Shown here one piece after another: positions 10,932-27,800 of a stretch of DNA of 64,000 nt. The position numbers were made by a program, and so were the translations under genes. Under the pieces are notes generated by a model. It searched no databases. It saw nothing but the letters and a program-made list of their open reading frames with translations, and was not told the origin of the DNA. The number at the start of each line of letters is the position of its first letter. Position 1 is the stretch's first letter. Source of the stretch: Streptomyces liangshanensis (GTDB taxonomy: Bacteria; Actinomycetota; Actinomycetes; Streptomycetales; Streptomycetaceae); assembly GCF_011694815.1 (NCBI RefSeq), contig NZ_CP050177.1, forward strand, positions 186,001 through 250,000, read 5' to 3'.

Positions 10932-11738
10932 ATGTCGTCACGTCGCACCCTCGTGGAGCTCTTGGCCTCCGGGCTCACCGAGCGGTCGTTGCTTTCCGCC
11001 GCCGTCCCGGAGGCGGTGTGGGAGAGCGCGCTGACCGACCACCCGGGCCTGACCGGCCGGCAGGCGGCGCGACTGATCGCGGCGGAGGGGGCCGCGGTCC
11101 GGAAGGGTGAGATCACGGAGCACTTCGTGAGCGAGGGCCGGGAAGGTGTGCTGCGGTCGGGGGAGATCGAGGGGGAGCCCGTCGACCACCTGCTGCTGGC
11201 CACGTACGACGCCCAGGGGAGGCTGACCGGGCTCAAGAGCTTCCTCAACCGGATGTACGCCTTCACGCTGGTACGCGACCAGGTCAGGCGAAGCCTGCCG
11301 GACCTGCCGGTGGAGGTGTGGAACGTACCCGAACTCAGCCCCGACACCGGCGAGTTCCACGCCAAGCCCTCGCACGACTACAGTCCCTCGCTGCGCTTCC
11401 ACAGCCCGGTTCTGCGCAGGAGCGTGTCCCCGGAGCCGATGTCCCGGAAGCTCCTCGGACACGCCAGCTCGGTCTACGGAGACAGGCAGTGGAGCGATCT
11501 CGCGCTGAACCGCGGCGACCAGCGCATGGCGCTCTTCGCCGGTGACATCAAGGGCCGGCCGATCGAAATCGCCGCCGTCCTGCGCTTCGACACCGACGGC
11601 CTCGCCGACATCAAGGCCTGCTCACGGCCCTGGGCCGCGTCGCTCGCCGTCTACTCCCGGATCAAGGCGAGAGTGGGCGACGAGCTGGGTCCCGCGTACT
11701 TCTGGGACGAACAGCCGGACTACACCTCCTATCGGTGA
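10932..11738 (+). CDS. Hypothetical protein, possible tandem NTF2/SnoaL-like domains
   Basis: 268 residues, beginning at ATG 10932 after AAAGGAGGT. Two halves each contain a strand pattern typical of NTF2-like folds: HLLLATYDAQGRLTGLKSF near residue 95 and IEIAAVLRFDTDGLADIKA near residue 215. A duplicated SnoaL-like architecture is therefore my best guess, not a recognised family. It follows the dehalogenase by 89 bases and is probably in the same transcription unit; the convergent TetR gene ends 31 bases after it. Function unknown. Confidence 0.7.
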   Translation: MSSRRTLVELLASGLTERSLLSAAVPEAVWESALTDHPGLTGRQAARLIAAEGAAVRKGEITEHFVSEGREGVLRSGEIEGEPVDHLLLATYDAQGRLTGLKSFLNRMYAFTLVRDQVRRSLPDLPVEVWNVPELSPDTGEFHAKPSHDYSPSLRFHSPVLRRSVSPEPMSRKLLGHASSVYGDRQWSDLALNRGDQRMALFAGDIKGRPIEIAAVLRFDTDGLADIKACSRPWAASLAVYSRIKARVGDELGPAYFWDEQPDYTSYR

Positions 11739-11769
11739 GCCCCGCCACCGCGGACGGGACACGACGAAC

Positions 11770-12378
11770 TCAGGGAGAACGCCAGCCGTTCACGAAGTCG
11801 CGGAGCGCCCGCAGTTGGGCCGCGAGTTCGGGGCTGTCGGGGGCCGCGCGCGCGACGGTGAGGGTTCCCAGCAAGGCCGCGGTCATCAGGTTCGCGGTGG
11901 TGACCGGGTCCCGCACGTTCTCACCCAGGTCGCGGGCGCGTTCGGCGACGGCGCGGAACGCCGCCCTGATCCGTTCGCGATAACGCTCGGTCGCGGTCAC
12001 GACGTACTCGTCGGCAGGTGCCGTCATCGCGGTGGTGGCCATGCATCCGAAGCGTCCGTACGCGCTGTCGAGTACGTCCGCGACGCGTGTGAGGGTCTCC
12101 AGGACGTCTTCCCGTCCTCGGACGCCGTCTTCGAGAGGTTCGAGGACCGCCCGCATCCGGAGCAGGTAGTCGTCCATCGCCTCCCGGTAGATCTCGGCCT
12201 TCGTACCGAACGTGTTGTACAGGCTGGAGGTCGACAGGCCGGTCGCGGCGGCCATCTGCTGCTGGGTGACCCGTTCGAAACCGGTCTCCCAGAACAGTGT
12301 CATCAGGCGGGTGAGGGCTTCGCTCCGGTCGAAGCCCAAGGGGCGGCCGGACCGGGCGGATTCCGAGGTCGCTTTCAC
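11770..12378 (-). CDS. TetR-family transcriptional regulator
   Basis: A 202-residue TetR repressor with an N-terminal DNA-binding region around VTQQQMAAATGLSTSSLYNTF and the helical ligand domain expected of the AcrR/TetR_C group. GTG 12378 gives the normal length; an upstream in-frame extension to 12627 encodes low-complexity sequence without homology. It is convergent with the dehalogenase operon and its most likely target is the palindrome at 9135-9151. Confidence 0.88.
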   Translation of the reverse strand: MKATSESARSGRPLGFDRSEALTRLMTLFWETGFERVTQQQMAAATGLSTSSLYNTFGTKAEIYREAMDDYLLRMRAVLEPLEDGVRGREDVLETLTRVADVLDSAYGRFGCMATTAMTAPADEYVVTATERYRERIRAAFRAVAERARDLGENVRDPVTTANLMTAALLGTLTVARAAPDSPELAAQLRALRDFVNGWRSP

Positions 12379-12469
12379 CGGTTCAGTGTCGCCCCCGATC
12401 GCCCTCGATCCCGTCCGATCCCGTCCACCGGTGACCCGGAGTCCTGCCCCGGGACGCACGGGCGCCGGG

Positions 12470-13891
12470 TCATCGTCCGGTGGCGAGGCGGGCGTGGCGC
12501 AGCAGTGCCTCCACGGCGCGGTCGACGTCGTCCTCGTCTGTCGCCCAGTCCGAGACGGAGATCCGCATGAGGCGTTCGCCGCGGTAGGTGGTGCCGGTGA
12601 AGAACGCGGTGCCTTCGGCGCGTACACCGGCCATGACGGTGTCGGCCAGGCGTCCGTGGTCGCCGTCGGGTGCCTCCCAGCGCACCAGGACCTGGTTCGA
12701 GACGACGTCGTTGACGATCCGGGCGTATCCGCTGCCGCCGAGCGCGTCGGCGAAACGCCGGGCCAGGTGGGTGGTGCGCTCGACCAGTTCGGCGACGCCC
12801 TGGCGGCCGAGGGAGCGCAGGGTGGCGTAGACCGGGACCCCGCGGGCTCGGCGGGAGAAGTCCGGGCCCCAGTCGAGGGGGTCGCGGGCGGCGTTGTCCT
12901 GTTCCAGGTAGGCGGCCTGCACGCTCATCGCGGCCCGGTGGGCGGCGGCGTTACGGGAGATGGCGATGCCGCAGTCGTAGGCGACGTTCAGGAGTTTGTG
13001 GCCGTCGGTGGACCAGGAGTCGAGCCGGTCCAGCCCCTTCACCCGGTCGGCCATGGCGGGCGACGCGGCGGCCAGCAGCATGACGGCGCCGTCGACGTGC
13101 ACCCAGGTCGGGTGGCCCGCCGCCCGGTGGGCCCGCGCCAGGTCGGCCACCGCGTCGAAGTCGTCGAAGGCCCCGGTGTTGACGTTCCCGCACTCCACGA
13201 CCACGATCGTCGGCCCCTGGATGGTGGCCAGCGCTTCCTGGAGTGCGTCGGGCCGTATCCGGTCCTGGTCGTCGCAGGCCACGCTGACCACGGCCTGTTC
13301 GCCCAGGCCGAGGAACCGCAGGGCCCGCAGTACGGTGGCGTGGGCCCCCGACTTGACCACGACGGTCAGGGGCGGTGCCCCGGGCAGGCCGCGTGCCTCG
13401 ACGTCCCAGCCCACTTCCCGCAGCACCTCGTGCCTGGCCGCGGCCAGGCAGGTGAAGGTGGCCATCTGTCCGCCGGTGACAAATCCGACGGAGCTCTGGG
13501 AGGGCAGGCCGACGAGGTCCACCAGCCAGCGCGCGGCGAGTTCCTCGGCGACCGAGACCCCTGGGGCGCCGGCGAACATCGGTGCGTTCTGGTCCCACGC
13601 CGAGACGAGAACGTCGGCTCCCAGCGCCGCCGGGTGCAGTCCGCCGACGACAAATCCGAAGTAGCGTCCGCCGGCCTGGGCGGTGATGTACGGCTCCAGA
13701 TCGCGGGCGAGTTCGCCCACCACCCGCGCGGCGTCGACGCCTTCGCGCGTCAGCGGGCGGTCCAGCACGGAACGGATCGCCTCGTGATCCGCCGACGCCG
13801 GGAGGACCGGGCGGTCGGGCAGGGCCTCCAGGTGTTCGAGGGCCGCCCGGGCCGCCGCGTCCAGAACCGATTTCCAGTCCGACTGTCGCAT
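12470..13891 (-). CDS. PLP-dependent group II amino-acid decarboxylase family protein
   Basis: A 473-residue fold-type I PLP enzyme of the group II (aromatic-amino-acid/glutamate/diaminobutyrate) decarboxylase family. The lysine that forms the Schiff base is in STDGHKLLN. Other conserved stretches are ITAQAGGRYFGFVVGG, TGGQMATFTCLAAAR and HVDGAVMLLAAAS (the Asp pairing with the pyridine nitrogen). The usual HKW is replaced by HKLLN, as in a branch of less-studied actinobacterial members. It begins at ATG 13891 with AGGGAG upstream and has its own promoter. It lies downstream of the NRPS operon on the same strand but behind terminators, so a role in peptide biosynthesis is possible but unproven. 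The substrate is unknown. Confidence 0.88.
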   Translation of the reverse strand: MRQSDWKSVLDAAARAALEHLEALPDRPVLPASADHEAIRSVLDRPLTREGVDAARVVGELARDLEPYITAQAGGRYFGFVVGGLHPAALGADVLVSAWDQNAPMFAGAPGVSVAEELAARWLVDLVGLPSQSSVGFVTGGQMATFTCLAAARHEVLREVGWDVEARGLPGAPPLTVVVKSGAHATVLRALRFLGLGEQAVVSVACDDQDRIRPDALQEALATIQGPTIVVVECGNVNTGAFDDFDAVADLARAHRAAGHPTWVHVDGAVMLLAAASPAMADRVKGLDRLDSWSTDGHKLLNVAYDCGIAISRNAAAHRAAMSVQAAYLEQDNAARDPLDWGPDFSRRARGVPVYATLRSLGRQGVAELVERTTHLARRFADALGGSGYARIVNDVVSNQVLVRWEAPDGDHGRLADTVMAGVRAEGTAFFTGTTYRGERLMRISVSDWATDEDDVDRAVEALLRHARLATGR

Positions 13892-13976
13892 CGAATCTCC
13901 CTAGCTCTCCGCGCACCGAACGTGCGGCCCCACGTCGCGTGGACCACTCAGGTCGGGGACTCACGTCGACAGCGCG

Positions 13977-14005
13977 ATTCTGATTCGGTGGACTCAGAAA
14001 GTCAA
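13977..14005 (-). promoter_or_regulatory. Promoter of the PLP decarboxylase gene
   Basis: Read on the minus strand, -35 TTGACT (14000-14005) and -10 CAGAAT (13977-13982) are 17 bases apart, which predicts a start near 13970 and an 80-base leader. The surrounding bases also form an imperfect inverted repeat with arms CGCGATT/AATCGCG, so the promoter could be controlled. Confidence 0.55.
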
Positions 14006-14108
14006 TCGCGGGCACCTTCGGATCGTCGCGCCGGGGCCTCGTCGGGGACGAACTCCGGTTTCAGGTACCACGCTTCGTCGGGTACGGAGTACATCTATGG
14101 CCGTCCGG

Positions 14109-14150
14109 CGGAGGGCGCCTGTCGGGGTGGTGGTCGGCAGGTGCCCTCCG
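14109..14150 (-). terminator. Second terminator-like hairpin downstream of the NRPS operon
   Basis: A 13-bp stem (CGGAGGGCGCCTG with CAGGTGCCCTCCG, one G-T wobble) about 50-90 bases beyond the stop of the second synthetase. With the 14172-14193 hairpin it makes a double terminator. The rest of the 308-base gap (13892-14199) holds the decarboxylase promoter and no gene. Confidence 0.65.
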
Positions 14151-14171
14151 TGGTGGGCGGGGGGATGGGGG

Positions 14172-14193
14172 GGACCCCGTTCCTGTGGGGTCC
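14172..14193 (-). terminator. First terminator-like hairpin after the NRPS operon
   Basis: Perfect 7-bp stem GGACCCC / GGGGTCC with an 8-base loop, 7 bases beyond the stop codon of the second synthetase. Confidence 0.55.
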
Positions 14194-14199
14194 AGGGGT

Positions 14200-21815
<7,616 letters not shown>

Positions 21816-21819
<4 letters not shown>

Positions 21820-24800
21820 TTGCGTCCACCCCACTTGTTCTGAAGTCGGTCGATCTGGGCCTGGTCGAGCGAGACCAGGGGAAGGTCGGACGGCGTCCAG
21901 CCGCCCGCGTCGGGTCGTTCGGTGTGTTCGGCGAGGGCCCGCAGGGCGCGGCCGAAGGTGTCGGACAGGGCCTCCACGTCCTCCTCCTTGAGGAGGTCGG
22001 TGGGCCAGGTCCAGCGGATCACCAGGCGCGGCCCTTCCGGCAGGTCCTCGGTGTGCGCGTTGATGTCGAGGACGTGGTGGACGGGCATGTCCGGGTCCTG
22101 GCTGCGCGGGCCGCCGCCGTCGAGCAGCACGTCCCAGTCGGCGGCCGCTCCCCCGTGCCCGTCGGCGTCGCCCGTGCCGGCCGGGTCGGACGGGGCGGCG
22201 TACCGGCCCAGGTAGTTGAAGCCGATCTGCGGTTCGGGCGCGGCGGCGAGCCGGGCGCGGGTGGCCGGGTTGAGGTGGCGCAGCATCCCGTAGCCGACGC
22301 CGTGGTCGGGGACGGTCCGCAGCTGTTCCTTGACGCGTTTGAGCGCGCGTCCGACGACGGCGTCGTCGAAGTGCCGGGGATCGCGGGCGTCGCCGGGGCC
22401 GGGGTCGAGCCGGACGGGGTAGAGGCTGGTGAACCAGCCGACCGTACGGGACAGGTCGAGGTGGTCGGCGAGCTGCTCGCGGCCGTGGCTCTCCAGGTCG
22501 AGGAGGACGCCGGTGTCGGCGGGACGGTGTTCGCCGCGGGCGGCGGCGCGTTCCGCGCGCCAGGAGCGGACGGCGAGGGCGAAGCCGGTGAGCAGGACGT
22601 CGTCCACCCCGGCGTGGAAGGCGGCGGGGACGGTGGTGAGCAGGGGCGCCGTCCAGGTGGTGGGCAGGTGGGTGGTCAGGGTGCGGGTCCGGTCGGCGGT
22701 GTCCAGGTGGGGGTCGAGCGGCCGGTATCCGAGCTGGGGGTCGGGGGCGCTCAACACCTCCTCCCACAGCGGTAGTTCGGCCTCGCGGTTGGCGCCGCGC
22801 GCCTGGGTGGCGAGGAGCTGCGCCCAGCGCCGGTAGGACGTGGTGACGGGCGGCAGGGGCGCGGGGACGCCGTCGGCGACGGCACGCCAGGCGGTGGCCA
22901 GGTCGGCGGCGAGGACGCGCCAGGAGACGGCGTCGACAGCAAGGTGGTGCACGACGAGGAGCAGGCGCCCGCGGGCGTGCGGTCCGGCGTCGGCCCAGAC
23001 GGCTCGAACGACCTCCCCCTCGGCGGGCCGCAGCCGTCTGCGGGCCTGTTCGCCGGCCTCCGTGAGGGCGGCGCGGGTCGCGTCGGGGCCGAGGCCCGTG
23101 ACGTCGACACGGGTGAGGCGGTGGCGGGCCGACACGGCGTCCGGCGGCAGGGCCTCCAGGACGGGTCCTCCCCCGGCGGGGCGGGTGACCCGCAGCCGCA
23201 GCATCGCGTGGTGGTCGAACAGGAGTTGGAGGGCGGCGGCGAGGGTGTCCTCGTCGGCCCCGGCGGGGGTGCGCAGCACCCCGGACTGGTTGTAGCCGTC
23301 CATGGCGCCCGGCCGCTCCAGGAGCCATGCGACGATGGGCGTGGGCGGCAGCTCGCCGATGCCCGGATCGGCCGGGGCGGCGGTCTGCTGGTCGAGCGCG
23401 GTGGCGGCGGCCGCGAGGGCTTCCGGCGTGCGGTGGGCGAAGACGTCGCGCGGGGTGACACCGAGGCCGGCGGCGCGCAGGCGGCTGACGAGCTGGATGG
23501 AGAGGATGCTGTCCCCGCCGAGCGCGAAGAAGTCGTCGTCGGTACGCACCGCCGGGGCGCGCAGGACGGACGCGAACACCTCGCACAGGACCTGTTCCCG
23601 GGCGGTACGGGGCTCTCCGCCCGGCCGGGTGGCGGCGGGGCGCTCCGGGACGGGCAGGGACCGGCGGTCGGTCTTGCCGTTGGGGAGCAGCGGCAGCGCG
23701 TCGAGGGTGACGAACACGGCGGGCACCATGTAAGGCGGCAGGACCGACGCCAGGCGGGCCCTCAGCTCCCGTTCGCCGGGCGGCGCGTCGCCGCTCCGGC
23801 TGCCGGGGACGGTGTAGGCGACGAGGCGCCGCTCGCCCGGCCGGTCCTCGCGGACGAGGGCGCAGGCTCCGGCGACGCCGTCGAGCGCGGTGAGGGCGGC
23901 CTCGATCTCGCCCAGTTCGATGCGGAAGCCGTGCAGCTTGACCTGGTCGTCGGCGCGGGAGACGTACGTGAGCAGGCCGTCGGCGTCCCGGCGGACGAGG
24001 TCGCCCGTACGGTACATGCGGCTCCCGGCGGGGCCGAACGGGTCGGCGACGAACCGGGACGCGGTGAGGCCGGGGCGGCCCAGGTAGCCGCGCGCGAGGC
24101 CGTCGCCCGCCACGTAGAGCTCGCCGGTGACGCCCGGCGGCACCGGGCGCAGCCCGGCGTCCAGGACGTGGGCGCGGGTGTTGTCGACCGGGCGGCCGAG
24201 CGGCACGCCGCCCTCCCGCGCGGGGCTGTCCGTCTCCCCGGCCCGGTGGTGGTGGGCGGTGGCGTCGATGGTCGTCTCGGTGGGCCCGTACAGGTTGTGC
24301 ACCTCGACCCGCCAGGCGCGCCCGACGCGCTGCGCGAGGGACCGGGACAGCGGTTCGCCGCCGCACAGGACGGCCCGCAGGGTCGCGGGCGCGTCGTCGG
24401 CGCCGGTCTCGGTGAGGACGAGCGACAGGTGAGAGGGCACGAACTGGGCGACGGTCACGCCCGCGTCGCGCATCCGGGCCAGCAGTCCCGCCGGGTCGTG
24501 GTTGGCGCCGGGCGGCACCGGGCAGGTGGAGCCGCCGTGCAGGAGCGGCAGCCAGGTCTCCCAGACCGAGGCGTCGAAGCTCGGTGAGGTACGGGCGAGG
24601 ACCCGGTCGTCCCCGGTGAGGCCGAGGTGCCCGGCCATCCACGCCATGTGGTTGGTCAGGGAGGCGTGGGTGACGACGACGCCCTTGGGGCGGCCGGTGG
24701 AGCCCGAGGTGTAGATGACGTACGCCGCGTCGCGCGGGTCCGGCGCGGTGCCGGGCGGCGCGGCGCGCCCGGTGGACCACGCGGCCCGGTCGTCCAGCGC

Positions 24801-27800
24801 GAGGCTGGGCAGGGACAGGCCGTGGCGTGCGGCGCGGTCGGCGCCGTGGGTCAGGAGCAGCGCCGGGCGGGCGTCGTCCAGCATGTGGGCGATCCGCGCC
24901 GCCGGGTACTCCAGGTCGACGGGCAGGTAGGCGGCGCCGGCCTTGGTGACCGCGAGCATCGCCACGACGTGGTCGGCGGTGCCTTCGAGGGCGAGCGCGA
25001 CGAGGTCGCCGCGGCCGATGCCCCTGTCGTGCAGGTGGTGCGCCAAGTCGTCGGAGAGCCCGTCGAGTTCGCGGAAGGTGAGGCGGAGCGATCCGTCGCG
25101 TACGGCGATCGCGGCGGGCGTCCTGGCGCACTGCGCGCGGAACGCCTCGGGCGCCGTGGCCGGTGTCCGGGGCCGGACGGGGCCGTGGGCGGTACGTTCC
25201 AGGCTCCGCCGCTCGTCCATGTCGAGCACGTCGACGGTGTGGACGCGCCGGCCGGGGTCGGCGGCGAGCGTGCCGAGCAGCCGAGTGAGCCGGTCGGCCA
25301 GGGTGCGGGCGGTGGCGGGGGTGAAGAGTTCGGTGGAGAACTCCAGGACCCCGTCGAGGCCGGCGGGCCGGCCCGTGCCGTCGTGCCGCTCGGCGAAGGT
25401 GAAGGTCAGGTCGAACTTGCTGATGCCGGTGCGCACGGCCTGTTCCGTGACCGTGAGGCCCGGCAGGTCGACGGAGGCGTCCGCCTGGTTCTGGAGGACG
25501 AGCATGGTCTGGAAGAGCGGGTGGTGGTTCTGGGCCCGGACCGGGCTCAGGGAGTCCACCAGCCGTTCGAAGGGCACGTCCTGGTGGGCGTAGGCGGCGA
25601 GGTCGAACTCCCGTACCCGGTCCAGCACTTCCCCGAAGGTGAGGTCGCCGGTCAGGTCGGCGCGCAGGACCAGGGTGTTGACGAAGAAGCCCACCAGGTC
25701 GTCCAGGGCCTCGTCGGTGCGTCCGGCGACGGCGGTGCCGAGCGGGATGTCCTCCCCGGCGCCGTGCCGGGACAGCAGCACCGACAGGGCGGCCTGGAGC
25801 ACCATGAAGAGGCTGCATCCGCGGGCCCGGGCGAGGTCCGCGAGGGCCCGGTGGGTGTCGGCGCCGACCGGGAAGGCGAAGGCGTCGCCGCCGTACGCCG
25901 TGACGGCGGGTCTCGGGTGGTCGCAGGGCAGTTCGAGCAGGTCGGGGGCGCCGGCCAGGGCGGTGCGCCAGAAGTCCAGCTGGCGGGCGGCCCTGCTGTC
26001 CGGATCGTCCTCGTCGCCGAGCAGGGCGCGCTGCCACAGGGCGTAGTCGGCGTACTGCACGCCCAGTTCGGTCCAGCCGGGCTCCTCCCCCTCGGCGCGC
26101 GCCCGGTAGGCGACGCCCAGATCGCGGGCGAGCGGAACGAGGGACCAGCCGTCCCCGGCGATGTGGTGCACGACGAGCACGAGGACGTGCGCCTCGGCGC
26201 CGAGCCGTACCAGCCGTGCCCGTACGGGGAGTTCGGCGCCCACGTCGAAGGCGTGGGCCACCTCGGCGGACAGCACCTCGCCGAGGCGGGCCGCGTCGGT
26301 GTCGCGGGGCGACAGGTCGATGTCGGCGTCATGGGCGTCCCGCACGAGCTGGCGGGCCACGCCGTCGGCGTCGGGGAAGACGGTGCGCAGGCTCTCGTGG
26401 CGTCCGACGACGTCCACGAGGGCGCTCTCCAGGGCGTCCGGGTCGAGAGGGCCGTCCAGGCGCAGCACGAGCGGCACGTTGTAGGTGGCGCTGGGGCCCT
26501 CGAACCGGTTGAGGAACCACAGGCGTTGCTGCGCGAAGGACAGGGGCAGCGGGTCAGGGCGGTCGGGGACGCGCTCCAGGCGGGTCCTGGCCTTCTCGGC
26601 GCCGTCCAGCGCGGCGGCGAGCGCGGCCGGGGTGGGGTGCTCGAAGAGGGTCTTGACCTGGGCCTCCACCCCGAGGATGGTGCGGATGCGCGCGGTGAGA
26701 CGGGTGGCGAGCAGCGAATGGCCGCCGAGGGTGAAGAAGTTGTCGTCGACCCCGGCCGCGTCGAGTCCGAGGACGTCGGCGAAGAGTCCGCGGAGGATCT
26801 CCTCGCGGGCGGTGCGGGGGGCGCGTCCCGCGCCCGGCGCCCGGAGCGCGGGCGGTGCGGGGAGCGCGCGCCGGTCCACCTTGCCGTTGACGGTCAGCGG
26901 CAGCGCGTCGAGCGGGACGACGGCGGAGGGCACCATGTAGGCGGGCAGCGACCGGCCCACGGCCCGGGCCAGCTCCGCGGGGTCGGGGCTCGCGCCGGCG
27001 GCGGGCACCACGTACGCGACGAGCCGCCGGTCGCCCGGGGTGTCCTCGCGGATGACGGCGAAGGAGTCGGCGACCCCCTCGCAGCCGGCCAGCACGCCTT
27101 CGATCTCGCCGAGTTCGATGCGGTAGCCGCGCAGTTTCACCTGGCCGTCGGCGCGGGTGACGTAGGCGAGGTGCCCGTCGCGGGTCCAGCGGACCAGGTC
27201 GCCGGTGCGGTACATGCGCCCGCCCGCGGAGTCGAACGGGTCGGCCACGAACCGCGTCGCGGTGAGGGCGGGAAGGCCGGTGTACCCGCGGGCGACGCCC
27301 CGTCCGGCGAGGTACAACTCGCCCACGACGCCGGGCGGTACGGGGCCGAGGGAGGCGTCCAGGACGTACAGACGCATGCCGTCCAGCGGGCGCCCGACGG
27401 GCGGCGGGCCCGACGGCAGGTCGGCCGTCACCTGGTGGCGGGTGGCGAAGGTGGTGGTCTCGGTGGGCCCGTAGACATGCAGGACCCGGGTGTCCGGCGC
27501 GGTCCCGGCGACCCGCTGCATGGCGTCCGGGGAGGCCAACTCCCCGCCCGCGCAGACGAGTCGGAGTCCGGCGAAGGCGCCGGGATCGGTCTCGGCGATC
27601 ACGTTGAACAGGGCGGTCGTCAGGAAGACGGCGGTCACTCCGTGCTCCTGGACGGCGACATCGAGGGTGCGCGCCTCCAGGACGCCGTCCGGTGCGACGA
27701 CCACCCGGCCACCGTTCAGGAGCGGGGCCCAGATCTCGAACGTGGAGGCGTCGAAGACGTACGCCGAGTGCATCAGCACCGCGTCGGCGGCCCCGTCCCG

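Noticed and set aside
21820..26037. N-terminal extension of the second synthetase to 26037
   Set aside because: The extension is Arg/Pro/Ala-rich shadow of the first synthetase. Homology starts exactly at GTG 21819, which overlaps the upstream stop.
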